Below are positions 34,700 to 46,529 of a DNA stretch of 64,000 nucleotides, piece by piece. The stretch is from Mya arenaria. Lineage: Eukaryota > Mollusca > Bivalvia > Myida > Myidae. The stretch covers positions 5,369,682 through 5,433,681 of the forward strand of contig NC_069130.1 in NCBI RefSeq assembly GCF_026914265.1, read 5' to 3'. Each line of letters opens with the position of its first letter. Within the stretch, counting starts at the first letter, position 1. The position numbers and the translations under genes are program-made. Under the pieces are notes generated by a model. That model made no database searches. It was not told the origin of the DNA and was given only the letters and a program-made list of their open reading frames with translations.

Positions 34700-36530
34700 T
34701 CACAAAATTCTAGACAAAGCGTCTATAGTCACTGCATAATCCTTTGAATTATTTGACATCCACCATAGGTGAAGGAAAATGCCTTTATTAACCCCACGCA
34801 CTTTTGCCGTATTGGTCTTAATGACACAGAAATTCAACGTTCTTCTGAATAAAAACTGGAGATTTCTTGGTTTCACTATCAACGATGCAACAGCAAGTCG
34901 AAATAACACGTGGTCCAAATAAGAAATCATGTCGCCGAATGTCGTGCCGATGACGATAATGTTATCCATATAAATCAGGCATTATTGCAAAAAGAAACCT
35001 AGCTAATTATTCCATCAACCGTTCGAAAATCGCAGGGGCGTTACAAAGTCCGAATGGTATGACTTTGAATTTGTATTAGCCTCTTTTGAAGATAAAGGCA
35101 GTTTTAGAGCGACCCCTTTCTTCTACCTCACATTGCCAATATCCGGAATTGAGATCCAAGCATGATTACCATACAGCCCCAGTCAATTTATCCAGATAGT
35201 CTTCAATAGCTGCTTTATGATTATTATGCATCCCCTTTTATGACTTCATTTAAACGCCTTTTATTATTTGGGGCCACTGTTTTCTGTACCATGACAATAC
35301 CACATACCCATTCGCTCGCAAATAACTGATTTTTTTTTCTCTATCATTTCTTCTATTTGTCTATCAGCCTCCTCCCATATGTGAAATGACATTCTCCTGA
35401 ACGGATGTCTTATAGATTTCGCGTTGCCTGTGTGTCAATCTGATGTTTAACGATGCCTGTCCTCCCGAAGCAGCATCATTTATAGAAAAAGTTTCAGAGT
35501 GTTTAACAAGCAATTTCCACATTTCTCTACGAAATCAGATGGTTCTATGATTCCACTATTCTCAGTAAGCATTTAAACCCTTGCTCTCTAGCGATCACCT
35601 CTGATTGTGGAGTGACAACTACCTATTCAACTAAAATTACCTTAGCTGCTTAATGTTCAACCGACACTAACTTTTAACACTTTCTCACCAATGCTGAGAG
35701 TATCATTGGTCAGATCAAGCTTTTTCCTTTCAAAAAATCCAGACCAATGAAAACAGTGTTTCCACTTTAACGTCTGTGATGAAATGCGTGCCGTCTAGAT
35801 GGAAGGGAACGGAACGGAAGATTTACCTTCGATGATTAGGGGTTCTCCAGCTGCTACATCAACTAAGGAAGAAACTTTATGGAGTGTTTTTCCTCCAAAA
35901 TTCGCTTCGATGCTTTATTGGATAAAAATGAAAGCGTTGCCCCAGTGTCAATAAGATTTTACATAATTGATTCCACATTCATGAAAAATGCCATCACCGA
36001 AGTATTACGTTACTTTTGATTTGTTTTTCTTTTATTCCAGGTCCCCTGTTTGGTTGTTAGAGCCATTTCTTCCTATAATTTGGGCAATCCCTCTAAAAAT
36101 ACTACATTGCTTCACAATTGAAACAACGTTTTTTTCACGCTCATTGTTAAGGTGGTTGGGCACATTTGTTCGATAATGTTTCCACAGCCTTGGCCAAATT
36201 GCCTTTAAAGCTTTGGAAACAGTGTAGCTCATTTTCAAGTTTCGACATTCTAATGCCATTACTATCATTCTCATGAACAGACATATTCACTTTCATTTCT
36301 GTGATATTTGCGCTCTGACCTTTGGTAAGCCTCCATCTCAAGTACATGCTAAACCGCGTCATGGAGGTTCGATGGTCTAATTGCGGTAGCGTTTCAGTTG
36401 CTCTGTATTCGCCTCCGTAGTTGGCATCCGTACAAGTTTGTCTTGGTGGTAGGAACCGATCTTCAAGCGCTTTTAGTGCAGCAGTCCTCGGCGCTTCCAC
36501 CCAAGATGGGTGCATGTTAATCAATCCGGG
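34700..36530 (-). mobile_element. Decayed Ty3-like LTR retrotransposon (gag, protease, RT remnants)
   Basis: Read on the minus strand from 36,524 downward: a gag-like frame (36,147-36,524, continuing in another frame to about 36,032), a retropepsin motif IDTGATLSFLS at about 35,950, and a reverse transcriptase between about 35,250 and 34,700 with SGYWQ, PFGLCNAP and FERLME motifs and a damaged catalytic segment where YxDD should be (DNIIVIG). Several stops and frameshifts interrupt it. Integrase and flanking LTRs were not found. It is a dead, truncated copy. A piece of it has been copied to 30,658-31,303. Confidence 0.8.
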
Positions 36531-36902
36531 CAGCAGTCACTACATTCAATTAAAAGGTAGTCTTAAGGCGGAAATATTTATCAGCTTGTTGTTGAACATT
36601 GTAATTTTTAATCAATTTTCAAGGAATCAACCATAGCGTGAAATACCTAAATTGCCAAAATTCACTCACCACATATCTGAAAATAATGACGTACACTCTG
36701 GAGGCGTTATTGGGCGGCGATAAGCCTTGCCAATATTCCCGGTCTGTAGGGGTCGCATCGCCTCCCTCTGGTCGCATCAGCCACTCAAAAAGGTCAATAT
36801 GGTTCTTTTACCCAAACAGGAGGCCTAGACGTCAATTTTGGTCCAAAGATAAATTTTATTGAGCGGTGTTTGCCCTGGGTGTACAGTTTCTCCATCCAGA
36901 TT

Positions 36903-36903
<1 letters not shown>

Positions 36904-36955
<52 letters not shown>

Positions 36956-36956
36956 C
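36904..36956. repeat. CAT microsatellite
   Basis: About 17 CAT units. The histidine-rich open frame over it is an artefact of the repeat. Confidence 0.95.
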
Positions 36957-38515
36957 TATCATTCTGAGCAAAAGGCAGCCCGTCCGAAACGCTCTTTTCA
37001 TCTAAAAACTTCTTTCATACGCATGTTTATTCAATCGACTTACTGGCGCAGAAGAGTTACTGAAAAGGACATCAGGTGATAATTATTTTTATTTTGTGAA
37101 AAGTAAAAGCAAATATCATCCTTTGATAATGATGTTAGATCAAGCATGTTATATGTTTAATTTCTTATAAAAATATTTTAACAATGTTTCAGTTATTTGG
37201 TAACTTAAAAATGACACTTTTAGTAGAAAAAATAGTGCTAGTCAGTGCATGTCGAACTTGTTCTCTAACTATGTCTTTTTAACATAACTGTTTTAATAAA
37301 AAAATGGGCCATCATTTGTTTTAATAATTGATTTTCAAACTTATTTTTTCTACTTCTTAATTTCATTTCAGAATAATTATTGCTTTATTGTACGATAAAG
37401 TGCATGCCATTATTATTGATACAGAACAGACGTCCCTGATACTGCTGATCCTGCATTTATTGTAAAGATAACCATTGAGTATTATATTAAATGAGGACAG
37501 TTTTAATTTAAATAGATGCTCATTCAGGTGGTTAGTCAAGGCATCAGATTTTCATTTGTATTCAGTTTCGCATAAAACATCATAATGAAAAGAGAGCTGT
37601 ATACTTTATTGATATGAATGTGCTGAAATTTTAAATATCAAGTTCTACTTTAATGAGATGTCTTAATGCTTATCAAATAAGAAATTGTCCCCTGGTCTGT
37701 GGGTACCTTACTATCCTTGATAAACACACCTAGTTTTTATTTAGTATATATCCACTGTGTTGTTTGTGGAGTTTTGTTCTGTTGATCCTTGTTCCTAGTT
37801 TGTAATTGTTTGATTTTGTGTTCTATGATTTTGGCTTTACACTGTGCCATTAAACGGGGTTTATGTTTAAATTTCTGGCTTCTGCACTTGAGGTTTTCAT
37901 ATAAATATTGAACAGTAATATTATTCAAGGAAATTCTTTTCACAGTGTCAGTTATTTACCAGCTGGATAAGCAACATAACAGTAGTACGAAGTAAGTAAG
38001 AAGTTTTCTAAGAAGTCCTGCCGATATGGCTTCCAATTCAAAAATGATGAAAACAGGTAACCAATAAGACAACAAAACCATACAACAAATATGATATAAC
38101 CAAAGTGAAAACTACTGTAACAACATGCTTAGACAACGAAAAGAGGCATGCATATAAAACTACAGGTGTCCAATGATAAACAATTCCATCTTTGAATTTA
38201 TGAAAGGTTTACCGAAAATAGGTGAAAATATTACGCTCGATAGAAATGATCAAAACACTGCATTGATTGGAAAATACCAATATGACATTGATAAAGACAG
38301 TTTGACAAGAGATTCCGAATCGCTATTGGTAGTTGCGTACATTGAAATCGTCAACCATTTGATTTACTCAAAAGATCCATGATTATAAACTGGATGAAGT
38401 AAGTGCAGTGAAATATTTCGTGGCCGATAACTAGTGTTACAATTGCTGGCAAAAGCATGTATTGATTCAGAAAAATAAACGACGAAGTGATAGGTAGGGT
38501 ATGTCTGCCATTTTA
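36957..38515. other. Non-coding interval with one dispersed repeat
   Basis: No gene was recognised. The segment 37,700-37,910 (TCCTTGATAAACACACCTAG, GTTTGTGGAGTTTTG, GTGCCATTAAACGGGGTTTA) matches 40,547-40,775 in the same orientation. Confidence 0.55.
37700..37910 (+). repeat. Dispersed repeat, copy 1 (related to 40,547-40,775)
   Basis: Ordered motifs shared with 40,547-40,775: CCTTGATAAACA, ACTGTG(T/C)TGTTTGTGGAG, TTTGT(A/G)A, GTGCCATTAAAC, GGGTTTATGTTTAA and a CATAAATATT end. The family is unknown. Confidence 0.7.
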
Positions 38516-38519
38516 ATAT

Positions 38520-38785
38520 TTACAGAACTTGTGTATGCAGGAGTCGTGGGTGCGATCCCTGGCCGCGTCATACCGAAAGACGTTGAAAGTTGGTACAAGT
38601 AGCTCTCTTGACTGGGCTTGGCATTTAAAGGTTACTGCTTGGAAAAGTGGTGTACTCAGTACTGGTTTAACCCGGGAACGTTGTACCTCATGTATCGGTG
38701 CTTTACACCGAGCAAGTAAAAGAACCAAGGGGTATCTTCGAAAAAGAGCTAGGGTATCGCACTCGGACTTCCTTGTATCCTACTT
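38520..38785 (+). repeat. tRNA-derived SINE, probable
   Basis: GGGTGCGATCCC (about 38,549) resembles a Pol III B box. It is followed by a body with GAAAGACGTTGAAAGTTGGT, AAAAGTGGTGTACTCAGTAC, GTGCTTTACACCGAGCA and AAAAGAACCAAGGGGTAT, which I associate with SINEs widespread in molluscs (from memory). The A box region is truncated or missing. Confidence 0.55.
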
Positions 38786-38890
38786 TTGTCAATTGCGCGT
38801 GCTTTTCTTTGAGCAAAAACAAAGCTACCCATTGAAAGTAAATCCTTGCACATTCACGGATTATCCTAGACCGCAAAGTCTTAAGAAATA

Positions 38891-39010
38891 CATGCATGCA
38901 TGCATGCATGCATGCATGCATGCATGCATACATACATACATACATACATACATACATACATACATACATACATACATACATACATACATACATACATACA
39001 TACATACATA
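38891..39010. repeat. CATG then CATA microsatellite
   Basis: About nine CATG units pass directly into about twenty CATA units. Both strands show artefactual open frames. Confidence 0.95.
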
Positions 39011-40546
39011 CTCTTTAGGAACAGCAGAAAACACCACAAGCAACACCGTGCATACATACTATATCAAACCATATTACTTTAAAAGACGGAATATGTTCAA
39101 GTTTATTGAGTTGATGACCTCTCAGAAAGCTGTTGTAAATAGAAATTTAGCGATATATGTGTATAAAGCGTTCGAATTACGAAAAACGTTTCATATGTAT
39201 TATGAGTTAAAAAATATATCCTCTTCGCTGTTAATACATCATGTCTTACGACCTATGACTTATTTTGTATAACAATTAATGTACGTTTTATAATATGTAT
39301 ACTCATGGACATATTGTTTATTGTAAAAAACTATGTACCCAAATGAGAATGACCACAAAGTATCCGCGATAGGGATGGAAGACCCATTATGTAACCAGGC
39401 GTTAACGCCGTCATTCCTCGGAGTGTTTTCCAGTTGTTTAACGCTCATGGTCTTTCACTTTTGGAAAATAATGGAAACTACTACTTTGTGTCACATTTGC
39501 ACTAGTTAAGCAATCTGATACCCACAAATTACAACCATAACGGGTTTCAAATAACTTTCATTCTTCCAATGATCATTCTACCGAGTAATTGTCTTTTGTT
39601 CGTCTTCCCAGGTACCGACAGGATTGAATACCGGCGTACAGGGTGCCGCCATTTTCCTAACCTGCTAATCTGGGTTTACTCTGTGTACAGGTATATTCCT
39701 CGGATATCAACCCGAAAACACCGGCTGTTTCTGTTTACATACGGAAAATCCATACCTGGTATTTTTCGCTGTATATATCTTCAAAAGTAATAAGGCTGTT
39801 TTTATTGCTTGCTTTGGATAAATATGGGTGTCACTAAGTTATTTAGAAGATTTTTGACTTAAATAGAAAAATGAGTTTTATTTTCCAACAAGAAAAGAAA
39901 ACAAAAGTTTGTTATTAAATAGATTTCTTGTATTTAAAAATTAAAATATATCCCGATTTCGAAATCACTTGATATTTGTTTTTTAGTCTATGGTCAAAAT
40001 AAGAATATTTTATTGCGAATTTTTAACTAAAATACGACAATAATGTTTATTTTCGCTAAAATAAGTGTTACCCTGGTTTAATAATAAAAAAAATCAATTA
40101 TTGAGGTAAATATCAAGAAAGATCAGATTTTTTTTTTATAATATGTGATGTGTGAATGAGAAGTAAGAAACATGTATTGTCCTGTCTATTGTCCTCTGGT
40201 ATGCGTGTACAAGAACGGGTTTTTCAACTATTTCAAGCTATAAATAGATATTTATATTTTGGAATATTTCCACCTCTAAGTCAAACACAAACCTATTCAT
40301 ATATTTCATTTTGTATTGTTTAAGAGTATTGTTTTTGCAGTATAGATTTATCTTGTGCTTTATTCATTGGATAAACATTCATACTAAACTGTTTTATTGT
40401 TATGAAAATCCAGGTAAATTATACTTTCGTTTTGATATTTACAACGCAATAGTAGTATTTGTTGTTGCATTTGTTGAAACATCTGATTTTTTTGGTTAAA
40501 CAATCGCCTTTGCTCAAAACTGCATATCAAATTTGACCTTCCAAGG

Positions 40547-40775
40547 TGGTACCTAACAATCCTTGATAAACATACCTAGTTAATTTATAAAGCTTGTATG
40601 CACTGTGCTGTTTGTGGAGTTTTGTGCTCTTCTTCAATGTTTCTTGTTTGTGACTGTGATTTGTTTTTATGTTCTATGTCTTTGGCGTTTGCCCAGTGCC
40701 ATTAAACCGGGTTTATGTTTAAGCTTTTTGCTACTGAGGTTGTTTCTGTAGTTTTACGCATAAATATTTACACAT
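40547..40775 (+). repeat. Dispersed repeat, copy 2, nested in block 1
   Basis: Matches 37,700-37,910 and is missing from the corresponding position of block 2 (near 59,950), so it inserted into block 1, or was lost from block 2, after they separated. Confidence 0.65.
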
Positions 40776-41214
40776 TTGCAGGTAAATTTGCTTTCAATTT
40801 ATATTTGTGGTATATGAATGATATAGTACATATAAAAATAGGGCTATGCTGAGGCCAACAAATTATGTTTGGCTACCAACTTTAATTACAAATTATTTCT
40901 GAATGTAATTTCCTGTTGTTTTTTGTGTGACAAATATGTGTTTTACAGTGTGAAGACGTTTGAGTCAACACATCTTTGGGTTCTTTATGCTGAGTGTGCT
41001 TAAGCATCTGAGAATATTTTTGATAATAGGTGTTATCATTTAAAAAAAATCTTTCAAAAATGTTATCTTAATGGTGGAAACTAAGATGGAGATTTAAGTC
41101 ATATGTGACGTTAATACCACAAAATACATAAAAGTTTGTAAATAGCCGCTTTTGTTGATGAATGTTTAGGGGCTGGTGAAGGTAATAGTCCTGTTTCCCG
41201 TCTGGCGAATCTGT

Positions 41215-43970
41215 TCATACTATGGTTATGTTTAATGGGGTCATGGCTGAAATTGTGATTGATAATGGTGCCAGTATTTCATTATTTCTATAGAATTCAC
41301 TTGATGAAATGCCAACTAACCAGTTATGAAACCATTGTAGAGTCTCGAGTTGGTGCAAAGATTGATTATTTAGGTTAAACCGAATTAAAATTGTGTTTGG
41401 TTTTTCAGAATTCTCATTTGTATTAACCATTGCTGGCTGTCCATGATAACAAGCTGAGTAGGTTTTGTCCCGACATTCTAGGTACTATTTGTGTGATTCC
41501 TCTGATGGATTTTCTGAGGCATGGGAGTTGGCAGTAGATACCTCGTTTGATGTTCAGATGCTTGGTAACCCGTTTATTAGGCTATCAAAATCCAGGCCAA
41601 ACTTCAACTTTGACATGTGTTACTAGAAATGTTGACCAAAAGTAATAACTGGTAATCCTAGGTATGTTGTCTTTCCAAGGCTTATAAAACAGTCTGGGTC
41701 ATTTGCTGGAATTGTTATCAAAGAATGAAATGTGTCTGCGACGACAATACATAATTATGAGAGGTAAAGTTACGGTTTGACAGATAACCAAAGGTGATGT
41801 AGTTGAACAGTCTGTCTCTGAATTACCTAGTTCTAAACCAATTGAAGAGATATGCGCAGGTCAATATCATCTGATAATTTGTCCCGAGAGCAACTCTTTC
41901 TAACAGGTATTAAGAAAAAGGATATATGGTTTTCCACTGGTTCAACCGACATTGGTTGTGCTAAACTTCTCAAGATTGGGCTTGAAGATGCTAAGTCATT
42001 CAAGCAACCATACCGAAAGGATACCAATTACAATGTATACAGAGATGCGTCAGCATGTTAATCAAATGTTGCAGGCCGGTGTCATGAAGAAATTAGATAT
42101 AAATAATCCTTATTCAAGCATTATTGTCTCAGTAAGATGGACACGTAAGATTTTATTTACAAAGATTGGCGCTTTTTTAACTCTACAACTAGAACAATGC
42201 GTACCTAGATCTGATTATATGATTGATACATCAGTAGTTTCTACCAAATTTCCTTAACTTGATATACGGTCAGGAAACTTGAATACGGGAATGGAAGAAC
42301 AAAGCAACCAGTATACGACTTTTTTTTGGTAGGAAATCTAAATGCTATAAAACAATGAATTGAAGTTGAAACCCTCCAAATGTGAGCTTTTTATGTTTCT
42401 ATATCTTATAAGGACACACCATTTAAACTATAGGAGTTCATATCGATCCAAAGAAGACTACAGCTGTTCGAAAGTAGCCAATACAAAATAAGGTGAAAAG
42501 AGTTGAGACAATTGTTAGGAGTTTGTTCCGAATTACGCCTGGATTATAAACACTTAGATGCATTTACATTCTTAACGACACGAGAAGTAAAAGGCTTAGA
42601 AGTAATGTGAAATTGGGGAAATAAACAGCAGTTAGAATTTGACATGTTTGTCAAAAAGCTAATAAACGCTCCTATCCTGTCTTTTGCAGATATTATAAGC
42701 ACGATATCCTGCATAATGATATTTCCGAATCTGGTTTAGGGACTGTCCTATACCAGAAAAAGGATGATTGTACAGAGCGTGTCATAGTTTATGGTAGTCG
42801 ATGTTTGAATCCGAGCAAATTGCGATATCTTGCGCAAAAAATCCTAAAATTGGCAGTTATCAGTTTAAAGATTATCTTTGGGGTAATACTTTTGAAAAAG
42901 TGACTGAAAACTCCCTTGACATAAGTTCGCATTTCAGCAAAGTTGTATGCATTTACCGATGGTTCAAAGTTTGAGCAAACTTCAAATTTCCATTGCGTTA
43001 CAAGCCAGGCACGTTTTATGCCGACGCTAATGGACTTTCAAGAATTTCAGAAGTTCAACCTTGTTCAAGTTGTCTGTTGAGCTGCTTTTACACATGTACC
43101 ACTTTTATCTTGTATTTCTACAGGTTCTGAATTGCCAGTGGACACTGTCGATAATGAAAATATTAACACTATAATAAAAAATGACTGGAAGAAAAAAAAG
43201 GCAAAAGATACAATAATTTTTAGGAGGCTGTTGTGAAGTGGTTCTCGCCAAAAGAGATGTTGAAGAAGTCGTCGCTTCGGGTAAAGCGTTTCCTTAGGGA
43301 ATGAAGACATCTCTTTGTAGAAAATGAATACTGTATAGAACCATTACACAAGACCGTCAGCCATGTAACCAATTATTTTATTTCAATTTGTTATAGGAGG
43401 TATACATGATGATGCAGGGCATTCTGGTAAAGCGTTATGGTTAACCAGGCAACGGTTTGACTGGTCAGTGCTTAAAAAAATGTAAACATCTTGGTAGAAA
43501 AATGTGTATATTGTATAAGTTTCGAATACATGGAGCTGAATTAGTAACATTACAACAAGTATCCCTATGGAACTTGTTTGTATAGATATTTTGACTTTAG
43601 AAATGTTCATGGGAGGTTAAGCGTGTCCTAGTAATAAACGATCTTTTTACGAAATACGGGCTATCTGCGCCATGTCGTATCCAAAGATTTTTAGGGCGAA
43701 GAAACTTCTGATCTGAATGTAACTCCATCTCGTGACCAAGCCCAACAATAGATGCAACAGTCGCAGCAGTCTGACAGAGTGATATACGATTCTTGACCAG
43801 AAATAATAGGAAGTAATAACTTTCGATTTATTTCAGAAACAAACATTCTATCTGAGGTACTGCCCAACAGGCCAATCAGAGTCCGTAAACCATCAAAAAG
43901 ATATGGCAAGTGGGTGTATCAGAGGGAGGTTGAGACTCCTTCATTATTTCATGTTAAAGCTTAAGATGAT
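41215..43970 (+). mobile_element. Decayed Ty3-like pol, copy 1
   Basis: Remnants in pol order: a protease-like motif (IVIDNGASISL, about 41,250, with DNGA in place of DTGA); the start of a reverse transcriptase (PYRKDTNYNVY to QMLQAGVMKKLD, 41,990-42,110); its end (LKLKPSKCELF, about 42,360) with the catalytic centre between them deleted; RNase H (SGLGTVLYQKKDD, about 42,730-42,830); integrase pieces (GGIHDDAGHSG near 43,400, PMELVCID near 43,567); and a C-terminal RKPSKRYGKWV (about 43,885). Many stops and frameshifts. No LTR pair was recognised. Confidence 0.78.
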
Positions 43971-44179
43971 TGTGTTGTTTATGAAATGTGTATTGTTTGC
44001 ATGCCCTTGTAAAACAGCATTGTTGACATTAATGTAAATCTTCTCTGTATTTGGATCTTTCTGTTTTATGTCAGAAAGAAAATATTTGGAAAAAAACGGG
44101 TCAGGATTGTATATTCTCTGTACTATTTAGTATGTGTATATATATATTTATTGTGGATACTATAACATGGTTTAAGGTT

Positions 44180-45065
44180 CAAAATACTAGGAATGTCCTT
44201 TAATTCCCCCCCCCCTTCGAAAAGAGGGGTATATGGCATTGCAGATGTTGCTTGGTCGATTGGTCGGTTGTTCGTTCATTCGGTAGTTCGGTAGGTCGGT
44301 CGGTAGACAAAAAAATGTCCGAGTGATAACTCGACAATACCAACATCTGTGGTCCCCAAACTTGATTAGGTTGTTGGGCTTGACCAGATTGACACCTATT
44401 GATTTTGAGGTCATCCGCTAAACGGTCAAGGTCACAGTGACCTTGACACAGAGCTTGGCCTTGTGGTAGCTCAACAATGTCTGGAATTCTGGATCTTAAA
44501 ATGACAAGTAGATGACCCGGATTAATTTTAAGGTGATCGGGTCAAATGTAGAGGTTGCAGTGACATTGTGCGCGAAAATTTGTCCCAATGCCTATACATT
44601 GTGTCCTCAAACCTGACTTGACTTATGTTTGACCGCTAGATGACCGAAATTGGTTTTGAGGTTATCGGGTAAAAGATCAAGGTAACAATGACCTATAACG
44701 CGAAACGTTTGTCCGCGTGATAATTTGACAATACCTGCCTGCAACCATTGGCCTTAATCCTGACATGAAGGTTGGCATTGATTTTATGGTCATCAGGCCA
44801 AAAGTCAAAGTCATAGTGATCTTAAATGTGAAAAGCCTGTACGAGTGGTAACTAGACATTGCATAGACCTATGGTCCTCAAACTAGACATGTAGGTTGGG
44901 TGTGACAAATGGATAACCCTATTGATTTTTGCTTTTTAAGTGTCAAAAGTCAAGGTCATATTGAATTTGAACGCAAAAATCTTGTCCGACTGATAACTTG
45001 GCAATACCTGCATCGCCATAACTTAAAGTTGACGTGGAGATTTTTTTTATTAGCTAATCCCTATT
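44180..45065. repeat. Degenerate tandem repeat with nuclear-receptor-like half-sites
   Basis: Starts with a C8 run and GGTCGGTCGGTAG motifs. About 100-bp units follow, each with TTGTCCG(A/C)GTGATAACT, GACAATACCTGC, CCTCAAAC(C/T)TGACATG and GGTCAAGGTCA-like motifs. A degraded copy is at 63,190-63,990. Confidence 0.75.
44429..44443. promoter_or_regulatory. Perfect AGGTCA inverted repeat with 3-bp spacer
   Basis: AGGTCACAGTGACCT, embedded in TCAAGGTCACAGTGACCTTGA, equals the consensus oestrogen-receptor-type element and also holds two ERR/SF-1-type TCAAGGTCA sites. It lies within repeat DNA about 2.1 kb upstream of the gene B start. That it binds anything is untested. Confidence 0.4.
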
Positions 45066-46470
45066 GATACCAGGACAAAGCAGCTTATTTATCCAGTTAT
45101 CCAAATATCCCTGACAAAATGGCGCTCAGGGGGAGGCATTGTTTGCTTAGGTATCTTGAATTCAGGTTTCAATGTACTTTGGGTTTGGTACATTTGTGAA
45201 TTGTTAGTTTACAGTTTTTGTGATATAGGCCAATGCCAATCGAGGATTTTTAAAATATTCTGATCTTAATTTAACGTACATCGACTCTTACGAATGCACT
45301 AAATGTTATGGTCAAATTTTGACGATCTACAGAAAAAAGTGCTGGTACACCCTCGCTGTTTTCTAAAGATTGCAAAAGCTGAACTCTAACATTTACTTAA
45401 AGGCTGTTGAAGAGCTCTTCGTACATGTAAGAGTCAAATTTTGACGATCTATAGAAAAGAAACTGCAGTGAAATGATTGGACTCAAAATTTAAAAATGCG
45501 GATTTATATACCCAAACTCTAGATCCGATCTTAGTTTTACAGATTTCTTTCCTTACGCAATCCATAGTTTTAAGAGCAGACGGATTCTTCAGTTCCGCAT
45601 GTGAAGACAATGTTTTAAATGGCAGGTTTACAATTTTTTTTTAAATATATTCTATATAGGAATCACAAAAAAAAAACTCTCGCCACCGTAAAATTGTGTG
45701 CGGGTGAACTTTCATCAGCGGATTCAGTGTTGTTGTTTTTCCGCAACCGAACTTAACCAACTTTTCCGGCATACTGTTTTTTAATGCACTGACTGTACAC
45801 TTGACCTCCTCCCTGTGTCCGCCATGTACTTCTGGGTCGCCCTTACTTCCGTCTTCATCATGCGTGTCACATTCTCCGAGTTTTTGGTTAAAAGGATTTG
45901 ACTCGTTCCATCCGTAATCGTGTAGACATCTAGCCTAGCTTGCTGAAGTCCGGCAACAAAACCAATTTTTGGACGATAAGATAAAATCTTAGTAGCTTAC
46001 ACTGTGAGCATGAATATACATGTATTACAATAAGCTTGATATATTTTCGATATTTCTTGAGTGTTTTAAGTTGAACTTACATTGACCGATATGTTCCAAC
46101 ATAATATTCTAGTACTAGTTTGGCTCCAATTACCCTGGTTGTTTCCACTCCCTGCGTCTTACTGTTCGATTTGAAATGAAAAAAACAAACCAACAACTTG
46201 ATGTTGCCCAGAGAGCATTTTAAGTAGAAACGACCACCGTCCACATAGAACTTTATATTTTATTATATTAAAGGTAGAAAATTTAAATGGTCACCATGTC
46301 GAACACCACGTTCCCTAACAATACGGCAAAATTAACATATTTTTGTAAATTGTCGGTTTCAGTGAGTTTCAGTTAAAATCACCAAGACGAGGGGCTTAAC
46401 ATGTTGTTTGGTTCTTAATACACATCACATATATATGTAACACTTTACAACAGGTGTTGATTACTTTCAG
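45066..46470. other. Upstream region of gene B, no coding gene found
   Basis: No open frame of note. A GTCAAATTTTGACGATCTA motif occurs twice (about 45,312 and 45,432). The acceptor-like end at 46,461-46,470 is shared with gene A. Confidence 0.5.
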
Positions 46471-46529
46471 GGTGAACAAACACTTTAAATACCTTCTTTA
46501 GTCAACAGAGATATTTGCTATTTACAACA

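Larger units (their letters stand above)
39530..45065 (+). repeat. ~5.5-kb repeat block 1 (homologous to 58,900-64,000)
   Basis: Starting at ACCATAACGGGTTTCAAA (39,535 here, 58,911 in block 2) the two blocks share the same order of sequence: a leader with CGGCGTACAGGGTGCCGCCA, a decayed Ty3-like pol, then the CGGTCGGT and GGTCAAGGTCA repeats, ending near ATTAGCTAATCCCTATTGAT. Block 1 has an extra dispersed repeat at 40,547-40,775. Both lie in the same orientation, about 19.4 kb apart, on either side of gene B. Confidence 0.8.

Noticed and set aside
36870..37079. Histidine-rich peptide frame
   Set aside because: Produced by the CAT microsatellite; no conserved sequence around it.
38529..39272. 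247-codon open frame
   Set aside because: It joins a SINE and the CATG/CATA microsatellite; composition is repeat-driven.
39569..39790. 73-codon frame, with a similar frame at 59,004-59,249
   Set aside because: Part of the duplicated repeat blocks; the two copies do not keep the same frame.
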